A stretch of DNA of 22,302 bases, taken from assembly GCA_003021755.1 (NCBI GenBank), contig PXQZ01000097.1, forward strand, positions 1-22,302, written 5' to 3'. The notes under the pieces were generated by a model, which was not told the DNA's origin, ran no database searches, and saw only the letters and a list, made by a program, of their open reading frames with translations. Positions 14,378-21,074 of this stretch are shown piece by piece. Position numbers and translations under genes: made by a program. Position 1 is the stretch's first letter; the number at the start of each line of letters is the position of its first letter. This DNA comes from Halobacteriales archaeon QH_8_67_36 (GTDB taxonomy: Archaea > Halobacteriota > Halobacteria > Halobacteriales > Haloarculaceae).

Positions 14378-15406
14378 ATGGAGACGCGCCACCGGGCCAT
14401 CACTGGCGACGCTCGCGACCTGCCGCTCGACGACGACAGCGTCGAACTCGTCGTCACCTCCCCGCCCTATCCGATGATAGAGATGTGGGACGACATCTTC
14501 GGGGCGCTTGACCCCGACATCGCGGACGCGCTGTCGGCCGACGACGGTGACCGCGCCTTCTCGCTGATGCACGACGTGCTCGATACTGTTTGGGCCGAAC
14601 TGGCGCGCGTGCTCGCCCCCGGCGGCATCGCCTGCATCAACGTCGGCGACGCCACCCGCTCGCTGGCCGACGGCTTCCGCCAGTACCCTAACCACGCCGA
14701 GATAACGACCCGCCTGACCGACCACGGACTGCGGGCGCTGCCCGACATCCTCTGGCGGAAACCCACCAACAGCGGCGCGAAGTTCATGGGCTCGGGGATG
14801 GTCCCGCCCAACGCCTATCCCACCCTCGAACACGAACACGTCCTCGTCTTCCGGAACGGGGAGCGCCGCACGCTCGAACCGGGCGCCGACCGCCGCTACG
14901 AGAGCGCGTACTTCTGGGAGGAGCGCAACGAGTGGTTCTCGGACCTCTGGGACCTCCCCGGCGAGACACAGGACGTGGACGACGGGTTGCGGGACCGCTC
15001 GGGCGCCTTCCCGCTCGCGATTCCCCACCGCCTCGTCTCGATGTTCTCGGTGCGGGGCGACACCGTTCTGGATCCGTTCCTCGGGACGGGCACGACGACG
15101 CTGGCAGCGATGGTCGCCGCCCGTGATTCGGTCGGTATCGAGCGCGACGCGGAGCTGCTGGCCGCGCTGGACGACCGCGTGGACCGCGTCGGCGACCGCT
15201 CCCGGCGGATAGCTCGCGACCGCCTCGACGCCCACCGCGAGTGGGTCACACGACGACGCGCCGACGGCAAGAAACCGCGCTACGAGGCCGAGCACTACGA
15301 CTTCGCCGTCAACACGAAACAGGAGCGCCGCATCCGCTTCTACGCCGTCGACGACGTGACGCGGACCGACGAGGGGTACCGCGTGACCCACACCCCCGTC
15401 GAGTGA
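14378..15406 (+). CDS. zim: DNA N4-cytosine-type methyltransferase, probable orphan CTAG methylase
   Basis: A 342-residue DNA methyltransferase. Catalytic motif IV is TSPPYP (S28-P29-P30-Y31), the form typical of N4-cytosine methylases. The SAM-binding motif I, DPFLGTGTTT, starts at D232, so the motif order (IV before I) is beta-class. The ICINVGDATRS, LWRKPTNSGAKFMGSGM and LEHEHVLVFRNG segments resemble the widely conserved haloarchaeal orphan methylase that modifies CTAG (Zim, HVO_0794 in Haloferax volcanii, from memory). No restriction endonuclease is next to it, fitting an orphan. CTAG is very rare in this window. Closeness to the AglD-like gene also agrees with Haloferax. The C-terminal 100 residues are Arg-rich and may bind DNA. 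Methylase identity is strong; CTAG specificity is inferred. Confidence 0.85.
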   Translation: METRHRAITGDARDLPLDDDSVELVVTSPPYPMIEMWDDIFGALDPDIADALSADDGDRAFSLMHDVLDTVWAELARVLAPGGIACINVGDATRSLADGFRQYPNHAEITTRLTDHGLRALPDILWRKPTNSGAKFMGSGMVPPNAYPTLEHEHVLVFRNGERRTLEPGADRRYESAYFWEERNEWFSDLWDLPGETQDVDDGLRDRSGAFPLAIPHRLVSMFSVRGDTVLDPFLGTGTTTLAAMVAARDSVGIERDAELLAALDDRVDRVGDRSRRIARDRLDAHREWVTRRRADGKKPRYEAEHYDFAVNTKQERRIRFYAVDDVTRTDEGYRVTHTPVE

Positions 15407-15438
15407 CCACGGGAGAGCCGCCGGCCGGTGACCGCACC

Positions 15439-15684
15439 CTAAGTGTTGTAGATGATGATGGTGTCCGAGTTATCGGTGTGTATCTCGACGGCGCTACCGA
15501 CTGCATCGGCCGCGATGTTGCGCCTGCCCCACGTATAACCCTGACAGACCGTTGGCCAGTCGGGATGGGCTGACGGTAGCGATAGGGTCGGCGAACCGGT
15601 CACATTCGATCCCACGACGGAGCGCAGTGGTACGCAAGGCACAGGCGGTCCGGCCCCGAGGGCACCGACGCTACTTTGGCCCAC
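15439..15684 (-). CDS. Doubtful small ORF or gene remnant
   Basis: An 81-codon minus-strand frame with only GTG-type starts. Its C-terminal half (TWGRRNIAADAVGSAVEIHT, then DNSDTIIIYNT) looks protein-like, while the first half is Gly/Pro/Ser-rich and unconvincing. It is not notably acidic and it overlaps the promoter of aroD. It may be the tail of a decayed gene or chance. Otherwise I see nothing in the 295-nt space between the methyltransferase and aroD except the aroD promoter. Confidence 0.22.
   Translation of the reverse strand: MGQSSVGALGAGPPVPCVPLRSVVGSNVTGSPTLSLPSAHPDWPTVCQGYTWGRRNIAADAVGSAVEIHTDNSDTIIIYNT
15670..15679 (+). promoter_or_regulatory. TATA-like element GCTACTTTGG of aroD
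   Basis: Nine of ten bases match the elements at 6581-6590 and 9741-9750. It is centred about 27 bp before the ATG at 15702. Confidence 0.45.
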
Positions 15685-15701
15685 AGCCGCGAACGGAGGG
15701 T

Positions 15702-16388
15702 ATGGATTTCAGCTCGTTCCGGCTGCTTGCAGCCGGCTCCGACCTCTCGATGGAGCCGGCGGCGCGGGCCGACGCCGACGGTATCGAGCTCCGGATGGAC
15801 TTCGCCGACGAACCGCTCGACCAGCTAGGGGGCTATGACGGCGACCTGCCGGTGCTGGTGACCAACCGCGTCGCCTGGGAGGGCGGCGAGGCCGACGACG
15901 ACGACACCAGACTCGACACGCTGGAGCGTGCCGTCGGGTTCGACGCCGTCACCGCCGTCGACCTGGAACTCGCCGCGCTGACGGGGGCAGGAGACCACGA
16001 CGCCGGTCGCGTCGCCGACCACGCCCGCGACCACGGCGCCTCGGTGGTCGTCTCGACCCATGAGTTCGAGGCTACGCCCGACCGGGCCGCTATCGTCGAC
16101 CGGCTCGAACGCGCCTGCGAGTACGGCGACGTGGGGAAGATGGCGACGACGGCCCACGCGCTCGACGACGTGCTGGCGATGCTGGAGGCGACACAGGAAC
16201 TCACCGCGGCCGGCGAGGCCGTCGCGACGATGTGTATGGGCGAGGCCGGCCGGCACTCCCGTGCCGTCACACCCCTCTATGGCTCGCGCATCGGCTACGC
16301 GCCGGTCGACCCCGCAGCCGCGACCGCCCCCGGCCAGTACGACCTGGCGACGCTGCGGTCGCTCGTCGAGCAGCTACGGAGCGAGTGA
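15702..16388 (+). CDS. aroD: 3-dehydroquinate dehydratase, type I
   Basis: A 228-residue cytoplasmic enzyme of the shikimate pathway that dehydrates 3-dehydroquinate to 3-dehydroshikimate through a Schiff base. Visible motifs are ELRMDF (29-34), the strand ending in the general acid/base His120 (VVVSTHEFEATP), and the Schiff-base Lys146 in YGDVGKMA (141-148). These are followed by MCMGEAGRHSRAV and the closing loop of LYGSRIGYAPVDPAAATAPG. Length is typical of archaeal type I enzymes. It has its own promoter and an apparently leaderless mRNA. Codons 11-20 contain a perfect 9-bp inverted repeat (15732-15740 with 15752-15760), but the protein sequence there is normal for the family. No other aromatic-pathway gene is in the window. 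Confidence 0.95.
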   Translation: MDFSSFRLLAAGSDLSMEPAARADADGIELRMDFADEPLDQLGGYDGDLPVLVTNRVAWEGGEADDDDTRLDTLERAVGFDAVTAVDLELAALTGAGDHDAGRVADHARDHGASVVVSTHEFEATPDRAAIVDRLERACEYGDVGKMATTAHALDDVLAMLEATQELTAAGEAVATMCMGEAGRHSRAVTPLYGSRIGYAPVDPAAATAPGQYDLATLRSLVEQLRSE

Positions 16389-16435
16389 CGCCGGCCCCGA
16401 CCACCGGAACACGGAATCCCGGGGCGGCCGTAGCG

Positions 16436-16773
16436 ATGTCAATGGGAGACGGCTATCCGACGGTGCCCGACGAACTGCTCGCCGGGGGCGGCTGGGCGGA
16501 ACGTGTCCGCGCCGAGTCGACCGTGTTTCGGATGTCCACGTCACGCATCGCGGGGCGAACCGTGCTGTACGACGACCGCGCGCGGCGCTTGCGGAACGCG
16601 GATTCGGGGACCTGCTCGCCGAGACATCCGAGAGCGAGCGGCCGGCGACGGACAGGAACGGCTTTCGTTCGGAACTGCTGGACCTGATTCGGGGCGCAGA
16701 ACGGAGCGAGACATCTCGTTCCGCTCGGCGTCACAAGTACACCGAACGGTGGAGCCTGAGCTATCGACTGTAG
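16436..16773 (+). pseudogene. Remnant of a haloarchaeal conserved gene, frameshifted and shortened
   Basis: A coherent N-terminus starts at the ATG at 16436 (an alternative is 16442) with MGDGYPTVPDELLAGGGWAE and runs to GRTVLYDD at about 16576. Sense then moves to another frame from about 16578: RAALAERGFGDLLAETSESE, then RNGFRSELLDLIRGAE, ending at the TAG at 16771-16773. The shift lies within a GC-only run (CCGCGCGCGGCGC). The joined product would be only about 110 residues, and the change from AETSES to the ELLDLIR tail is abrupt, suggesting internal loss as well. The tail RSETSRSARRHK coincides with a palindrome (16702-16723). I have only a vague memory of related haloarchaeal proteins, so no function is assigned. 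A sequencing error cannot be excluded for the frameshift. Confidence 0.5.
16702..16723. repeat. 9-bp inverted repeat in the gene remnant
   Basis: CGGAGCGAG (16702-16710) and CTCGTTCCG (16715-16723) pair over nine positions with one G-T and a 4-nt loop. The encoded stretch ERSETSRSAR is unlike haloarchaeal coding composition, as expected for an inserted palindromic element. Confidence 0.4.
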
Positions 16774-16964
16774 GTGAGCCGTGTCGCGACGTCGTCCAGC
16801 CGGCGTTTCAGGCCGCCGAGCCAGGCGGCCGGCGACACCCGCCGGACGTCCTCGTCGGCGACCTCGATGCGTTCCTCGCCGAACGCGCCCTTTCGGTCGC
16901 CGTCCGAGACCTCGACGACGGTGGTCATGCTACACCGCCCACAGGTTTCCGTCTCTTTGCCCAT
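16761..16964 (-). CDS. Small conserved-looking protein with one Cys pair (67 residues)
   Basis: A 67-residue protein starting MGKETETCGRCSMTTVVEVS. A single C-x2-C pair (C8, C11) at the N-terminus resembles half of a zinc ribbon, so metal binding would need dimerisation or a partner. The middle is acidic (EERIEVADEDVRR) and the C-terminus is an amphipathic helix (WLGGLKRRLDDVATRL). A TATA-like element lies about 33 bp upstream of the ATG. The stop overlaps the tail of the convergent gene remnant by 13 nt. The reverse-strand frames here are Arg/Ser-rich shadows. Function unknown. Confidence 0.6.
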   Translation of the reverse strand: MGKETETCGRCSMTTVVEVSDGDRKGAFGEERIEVADEDVRRVSPAAWLGGLKRRLDDVATRLTYSR

Positions 16965-16992
16965 GATATATCGTTATGATTGGTAACTGAAT

Positions 16993-17002
16993 CTCATAAA
17001 CG
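16993..17002 (-). promoter_or_regulatory. TATA-like element of the 67-residue gene
   Basis: This reads CGTTTATGAG on the minus strand, placing transcription start a few bases before the ATG at 16964. Confidence 0.45.
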
Positions 17003-17034
17003 TTGCCACTGTGCGCGAGTGCCGCTCGGGCCGA

Positions 17035-17043
17035 CGTTTTACC
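17035..17043 (+). promoter_or_regulatory. TATA-like element of the 17068 gene
   Basis: CGTTTTACC is centred about 28 bp before the ATG at 17068, matching a leaderless start. Confidence 0.45.
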
Positions 17044-17067
17044 TGTGTCGACGTCGAGGGTGAGGGT

Positions 17068-17727
17068 ATGAGCGAGTCAGGGGACCGGTACGGTGGGACG
17101 ACTGTCCCCGAGACGGAGGCCGAAGCCGACGCGAATCTCCCGTCGTGGGACGACGACTACCTCGACCGGGTCGCCGAGCGACTGAAGTTCAACTACGACC
17201 TCGAACGCGACTACACGGTCGGAGGGGAGCGCGAGGCGTCCACCGACGCCTCGGGCGGCGCAGCCGCCTTCGAGATGTACGGCCGGCTCTACGTCGAGAG
17301 CCAGAAGCAGTTCCTCCACCAGTCCATCAACTGGGCCAACTACGAGACGGTCGAACACCTCTTCGTCCGGCGGGCCGGCGGCGTGTCGGTGGCCGACCTC
17401 GACGCGCTCGTCGAGCTGGGCCACGATCTCGCCGACGAGTGGATAGCGGCCGACGAGGAACACCAGGGGACGGATTTTACGTTCGTCGTCGTCGTCCCCG
17501 ACATCCCCGACGCAGTTCGCTCACACGTCGAGGGCTTCCGCGACCGGACGCTGCTGAAGTACGGCTACTACGGCGCCTACGAAATAAACCTGGTCGTGGT
17601 GGCGCCCGAGGTCGACGCGGCGGTCGGGAGCAGCGAGGCCGACGTTACGGCCGCCTTCGAGCTGTGGCGTGACCTCGACGCCGAACCGGACGGGCTGCTG
17701 GGGCGGCTCAGGGCCTGGCTCGGATGA
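17068..17727 (+). CDS. Haloarchaeal conserved acidic protein, unknown function
   Basis: A 219-residue soluble protein. After an acidic N-terminus come WDDDYLDRVAERLKFNYDLE, then YGRLYVESQKQFLH, EHLFVRRAGGVSVADLDALV, ELGHDLADEWIAADEEH, two hydrophobic strands (DFTFVVVVPDIP, YEINLVVVAPEVD) separated by FRDRTLLKYGYYG, and a C-terminal helix. I recall similar haloarchaeal proteins annotated only as a DUF and assign no function. Residues about 56-68 (EASTDASGGAAA) interrupt what otherwise looks like a continuous strand region (YTVGGER followed by FEMYGRLYVES) and are encoded by two perfect consecutive hairpins (17233-17268), so this part looks inserted. The frame is kept. The ATG at 17068 is chosen over an earlier in-frame start because of the promoter spacing. 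Confidence 0.82.
   Translation: MSESGDRYGGTTVPETEAEADANLPSWDDDYLDRVAERLKFNYDLERDYTVGGEREASTDASGGAAAFEMYGRLYVESQKQFLHQSINWANYETVEHLFVRRAGGVSVADLDALVELGHDLADEWIAADEEHQGTDFTFVVVVPDIPDAVRSHVEGFRDRTLLKYGYYGAYEINLVVVAPEVDAAVGSSEADVTAAFELWRDLDAEPDGLLGRLRAWLG
17233..17268 (+). repeat. In-frame double-hairpin insert
   Basis: GAGGCGT/ACGCCTC (17233-17239 and 17246-17252) and GGCGGC/GCCGCC (17254-17259 and 17263-17268, loop GCA) are two perfect hairpins separated by one base. The second has the same arms, GGGCGGC-NNN-GCCGC, as the second hairpin of the insert in the radical SAM gene (8944-8958). Confidence 0.5.
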
Positions 17728-17825
17728 GCCGGCGGCTGCTCGCGGTCGACGGCCGACCGCGACCGCGTCCAGCGGGTCGTCGCGGGCGTCACGCGCTAAG
17801 GAAAGCGGAGTGCGTCGAGCGCGGT

Positions 17826-19655
17826 TCAGTCGTCGGCCGGCGCGGCGGCGGGACTCTCCCGCACCGTCCGGATGTTCTTGTAGCCGATCCAGGTCAGCGA
17901 CAGCGCCAGTCCCACGAGCACCAGTGCCAGCACTATCTGGACGGCGACTGAGACGCGAGCGAAGATACCCGCGCTCTCGGCGAATCCGCCCTGGATGAAC
18001 TGCTGGTAGAGGTTCTGGTACAGCGCCAGGTACAGCAGCGCACAGACGGTGATGACCGTCATCAGCGCCATCGGGACGCCGGTGCTGATGAGCTGTTTGT
18101 CGTCGTCCCAGTTGGCCAGCCACACCGTCGCGGTCAGCAGCGCCAGCGCGGCGAGCAACTGATTCGCGCCGCCAAAGAGCGGCCAGAGGCTCGCCCAGGA
18201 GCCGCTGGCGACCAGCGCGTACGCGACGAGACACTGTATCACCGCGTTACTGTAGCGGTTGATGCCGACCTCCTGGACCTGTCTGACCACCGTACTGTCC
18301 GCGTCGGGAGTGCCGACGATCTCCTCGGCCATGTAGCGACCGAGGCGGACCGCGGTGTCCGTGGAGGTCAGCAGGAAGCTCACGAGCACGAGCGCCATGA
18401 ACGGGGCGCCCACGGCGGTGGGGATACCGAAGCTCGTCAGCATGACGCTCCCGCCCGAGGCGAAGTTCGGCAGCGCGCGGCCGATACCGCCGCCGGCGGT
18501 GACGCCGGCGACGGCGACGGTCCCGAGCGCGACGGTCGCGAGCAGGCCCTCACCGAGCATCCCGCCGTAGCCGATGGGGCGGGCGTCGCTCTCCTTGTTC
18601 AGCTGTTTGGCCGTCGTCCCGGAGGACACCAGCGAGTGGAAGCCGCTGATGGTCCCACAGGCGATAGTGACGAACAGCAGCGGGAACAGCGGCAGCCCCG
18701 CAGTCCCCATGAAGCCGTAGTACGGTTCGAGGTCGATGACCAGCGGCTCCGCCGACGTGCCAAGCAGCGTTCCGACGATGACCGCGAGCAGGGCGCCCCC
18801 GACGCCCGTGTACAGCAGGAACGACGAGAGGAAGTCACGCGGCTGGAGCAGGGTCCAGACGGGCAGCACCGAGGCGGTGGCGGCGTACAGCAGGATCACC
18901 GGAATCCAGGCCGCGGTGTTGGCCCCCAGCGTCCCCGCGGCGGGAACCATCGACGCCAGTCCCGACCCGAAGAGGACGATAGTGCCGGCGGGGTACGCAC
19001 CGGCCTCGGCGGCCGGGAACAGCGCGACCGGGAACTCGATGCCGACGAGCACGCCGCCGAACACCGCGGCGACGAAGACGGCCGTCCCGGGAATAAAGGG
19101 GAGGTCGAGTTGATACAGGTAGACGCCGAAGACCAGCGCCAGCGCGATATAGACGAAACTGGCCGTCGCCGCCTGCGGGAAGGCGTTGAAGACGATGGCG
19201 ACAACCAGCGCGAACACAGCCACTACGAGGATGATGGTCAGGAACGCGAACCACAGCAACATCTTCTTCCCCCGATTACCGACGTACTCGCCGATGATGT
19301 AGCCGATGGACTTGCCCTCGTGTCGGAGACTACCCGACAGCGAGACGAAGTCGTGGACGCTCCCCATCAGCGGGTTGCCGATGGCGATCCACAGCAGGGC
19401 CGGCACCCACCCCCAGACGACGCCGGCGGTGATGGGTCCAACGATGGGGGCTCCGCCGGCGATGCTGGAGTAGTGGTGGCCCAGCAACACGGGTTTTTTC
19501 GAGGGGACGTACTCCTGTCCGTCCTCGTACTTGTGTGCCGGTGTCGTGTTGGCGTCGTCCAGTTCGACGAACTGCGCGAGATACCGGGAGTACCCCAGGT
19601 ATCCGACGCTGAACGTAACCAATGTCGCGACCACGAGCCAGAGTACTTGTACCAT
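17826..19655 (-). CDS. cstA: CstA family transporter (carbon starvation protein A type)
   Basis: A 609-residue integral membrane protein with many helices, beginning MVQVLWLVVATLVTFSVGYL. CstA signatures are plain: KPVLLGHHYSSIAGGAPIVG, GNPLMGSVHDF, RHEGKSIGYIIGEYVG and CGTISGFHSLVSSGTTAKQL. The C-terminal LFGGANQLLAALALL segment is also typical. In bacteria this family imports peptides or pyruvate during carbon starvation; the archaeal substrate is unproven. The length is near the bacterial CstA size after loss of part of the C-terminus. A good TATA element (TAATTAAAT) and a short leader precede it. It lies downstream of the ArsA operon on the same strand, but its own promoter and the T-rich spacer suggest separate transcription. 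The long plus-strand frame across it is a shadow. Confidence 0.93.
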   Translation of the reverse strand: MVQVLWLVVATLVTFSVGYLGYSRYLAQFVELDDANTTPAHKYEDGQEYVPSKKPVLLGHHYSSIAGGAPIVGPITAGVVWGWVPALLWIAIGNPLMGSVHDFVSLSGSLRHEGKSIGYIIGEYVGNRGKKMLLWFAFLTIILVVAVFALVVAIVFNAFPQAATASFVYIALALVFGVYLYQLDLPFIPGTAVFVAAVFGGVLVGIEFPVALFPAAEAGAYPAGTIVLFGSGLASMVPAAGTLGANTAAWIPVILLYAATASVLPVWTLLQPRDFLSSFLLYTGVGGALLAVIVGTLLGTSAEPLVIDLEPYYGFMGTAGLPLFPLLFVTIACGTISGFHSLVSSGTTAKQLNKESDARPIGYGGMLGEGLLATVALGTVAVAGVTAGGGIGRALPNFASGGSVMLTSFGIPTAVGAPFMALVLVSFLLTSTDTAVRLGRYMAEEIVGTPDADSTVVRQVQEVGINRYSNAVIQCLVAYALVASGSWASLWPLFGGANQLLAALALLTATVWLANWDDDKQLISTGVPMALMTVITVCALLYLALYQNLYQQFIQGGFAESAGIFARVSVAVQIVLALVLVGLALSLTWIGYKNIRTVRESPAAAPADD

Positions 19656-19691
19656 GGTATAGGCCCTCGTTGTGACGTGCGGGTAAAAAAC

Positions 19692-19700
19692 ATTTAATTA
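19692..19700 (-). promoter_or_regulatory. TATA box of the cstA gene
   Basis: This reads TAATTAAAT on the minus strand. Transcription would start near 19669, giving a leader of about 14 nt. The adjacent TTTTTT (19685-19690, minus strand) could also end transcripts from the ArsA operon. Confidence 0.5.
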
Positions 19701-19777
19701 TTATGGACGTTCTTCCCATCTGCATAAAGAAGGATTCGTGCCGTCACTACCCGATCCCCGCCGACCGCCGGGCCGAA

Positions 19778-20749
19778 CTACGCCTGGGGCGGGGACGCGG
19801 CCGTCTCGATTCCGAGTTCGGCGGTGACCTCCGAGAGGAGGTCGCCTTTGATCTCCGAAACGCGCTGTTCGATGACCGCGACGACCGGCTGGTCGAACTC
19901 CTCCCGGATGCGTGCCAGCCGGTCCTGTTCGGTTCGATACCGCTCCCGGAGATACGTCGCACCGGTGCCGGTCTCCCCCTCGTCGGGTTCCGGGGCGACC
20001 TTGTTGACGACGAGGCCGCCGACGGTGAGGCCGGCCTCGGTGAGGTCCGCGACGGCGCGGTGGGACTCCTCGATGGAGAGTTCGTCGGGGTTCAGAACGA
20101 GATAGAACGCCGACTGCTCGCGCAGGGTTTCGCCGGCGAACTCGAACAGCTTCTTGCGCTCGGTGAGCCGGCGGATGATTGGGTCCTCGGCCAGTTTCTG
20201 TCTGGCCTCCTTGTCGCCGATGGCAGCCTTCTCGAAGAGATCGACGCTCTCCGTTCGCTTTGCGGTGAGCCGCTCTATCCACGATTCGAGGAACTCCGGC
20301 AGCGCCAGCAGCCGGAGGGTCCCGCCGGTCGGGGAGGTGTCGAAGACGACGCGGTCGTACTCCTCACTCGACCGCATCACGTCGATGAAGCGGTCGAACA
20401 GCGCCGCCTCGTAGGCCCCCGGCGTCCGGTGGGCCAGCTCGATCTGGCGGTCGATCTCGTTGACGATGGCCGGGCTCACCTGGTCCGACATCGTCGATTT
20501 GATGTCGGTCATGTGGCGCTGGACCTCCTCTTCGGGGTCCAGTTCCATCGCAAAGAGGTTCTCGTGGCCCTCGACGGGTTCGGGGTCGTCGTCGAACTGC
20601 TGGTCGAACACGTCGGAGGTACTGTGGGCCGGGTCGGTCGAAACCAGCAGCGTCTCCAGGCCGTCGCGGGCGCACTTCAGCCCGTACGCGCTGGAGACGG
20701 TGGTCTTGCCGACCCCGCCTTTCCCGCCGAAGAAGACGAACTTGTTCAT
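19778..20749 (-). CDS. ArsA/Get3 (TRC40) family ATPase
   Basis: A 323-residue cytoplasmic ATPase with the deviant Walker A GGKGGVGKTT (residues 8-17, signature K10 and K15), switch I STDPAHSTSDV (37-47) and switch II DTSPTGGTLRLL (137-148). The C-terminal LVLNPDELSIEESHRAVADL and VGGLVVNKVAPEPD (the adenine-binding N-K) match the family. Members handle tail-anchored membrane proteins (Get3) or drive arsenite efflux (ArsA). Here the CxxC zinc pair of Get3 is absent and the only Cys is at 26, so neither bacterial ArsA metal sites nor Get3 zinc dimerisation is supported. Switch II has Gly where the family usually has His (PTGHT). It is the last gene of a three-gene operon, starting one nucleotide after the stop of the 98-residue gene. 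No arsenic-resistance genes are nearby. Confidence 0.92.
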   Translation of the reverse strand: MNKFVFFGGKGGVGKTTVSSAYGLKCARDGLETLLVSTDPAHSTSDVFDQQFDDDPEPVEGHENLFAMELDPEEEVQRHMTDIKSTMSDQVSPAIVNEIDRQIELAHRTPGAYEAALFDRFIDVMRSSEEYDRVVFDTSPTGGTLRLLALPEFLESWIERLTAKRTESVDLFEKAAIGDKEARQKLAEDPIIRRLTERKKLFEFAGETLREQSAFYLVLNPDELSIEESHRAVADLTEAGLTVGGLVVNKVAPEPDEGETGTGATYLRERYRTEQDRLARIREEFDQPVVAVIEQRVSEIKGDLLSEVTAELGIETAASPPQA

Positions 20750-20750
20750 G

Positions 20751-21047
20751 TTAGAAGTGGTACTGCTGGCCCTTCCGCTCGATGTATGACTGGCGGTCCC
20801 ACATCCGCCGCTCCCACGCGACGAACTCCTCGGTGAGGTAGGGAAGCAGTTCGGCCGTGTAGTACGAAATCGGGCTCGGGATGCCGAAGGCGTCCGCGAA
20901 ACACGCGAACATGAACACGTCGGCGGTGTCCTCGGCTTCCTTCTCTATCTTCTCGACGGAGGGGTGTTCTACCATCCCGTGATAGAGCCCGTGGAGCCAC
21001 TCCTCGAGCGTGTCGAGATACGCCTGAATGCGGTCGCCCGTGTTCAT
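20751..21047 (-). CDS. Conserved-looking 98-residue protein upstream of the ArsA-like ATPase
   Basis: A 98-residue soluble, probably all-helical protein starting MNTGDRIQAYLDTLEEWLHG. It has a heptad-like acidic helix (VEKIEKEAEDTADVFMFACF, 31-50), then AFGIPSPISYYTAELLPYLT, and an aromatic C-terminal helix (FVAWERRMWDRQSYIER) ending QQYHF. It has no membrane segment and a single Cys. I do not recognise the family. The stop is one nucleotide from the ArsA-like start, and the zinc-ribbon gene ends 27 nt upstream of it, so all three genes should be one transcript. A role as partner or substrate adaptor of the ATPase is inference only. Confidence 0.75.
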   Translation of the reverse strand: MNTGDRIQAYLDTLEEWLHGLYHGMVEHPSVEKIEKEAEDTADVFMFACFADAFGIPSPISYYTAELLPYLTEEFVAWERRMWDRQSYIERKGQQYHF

Positions 21048-21074
21048 GAGTGTAGTCCCAGAGTCGTGTGTCCG

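Noticed and set aside
14105..15391. 428-codon minus-strand frame
   Set aside because: Covers the opposite strand of the methyltransferase and transducer; no motif.
14378..15406. Restriction-modification system around the methyltransferase
   Set aside because: No endonuclease-like gene is adjacent; neighbours are a transducer and aroD. An orphan methylase fits better.
18636..19697. 353-codon plus-strand frame
   Set aside because: Antisense to cstA; low-complexity Asp/Glu/Arg/Gln composition caused by the hydrophobic codons of the opposite strand.
19703..20836. 377-codon plus-strand frame
   Set aside because: Antisense to the ArsA-like ATPase, whose P-loop and switch motifs are complete.
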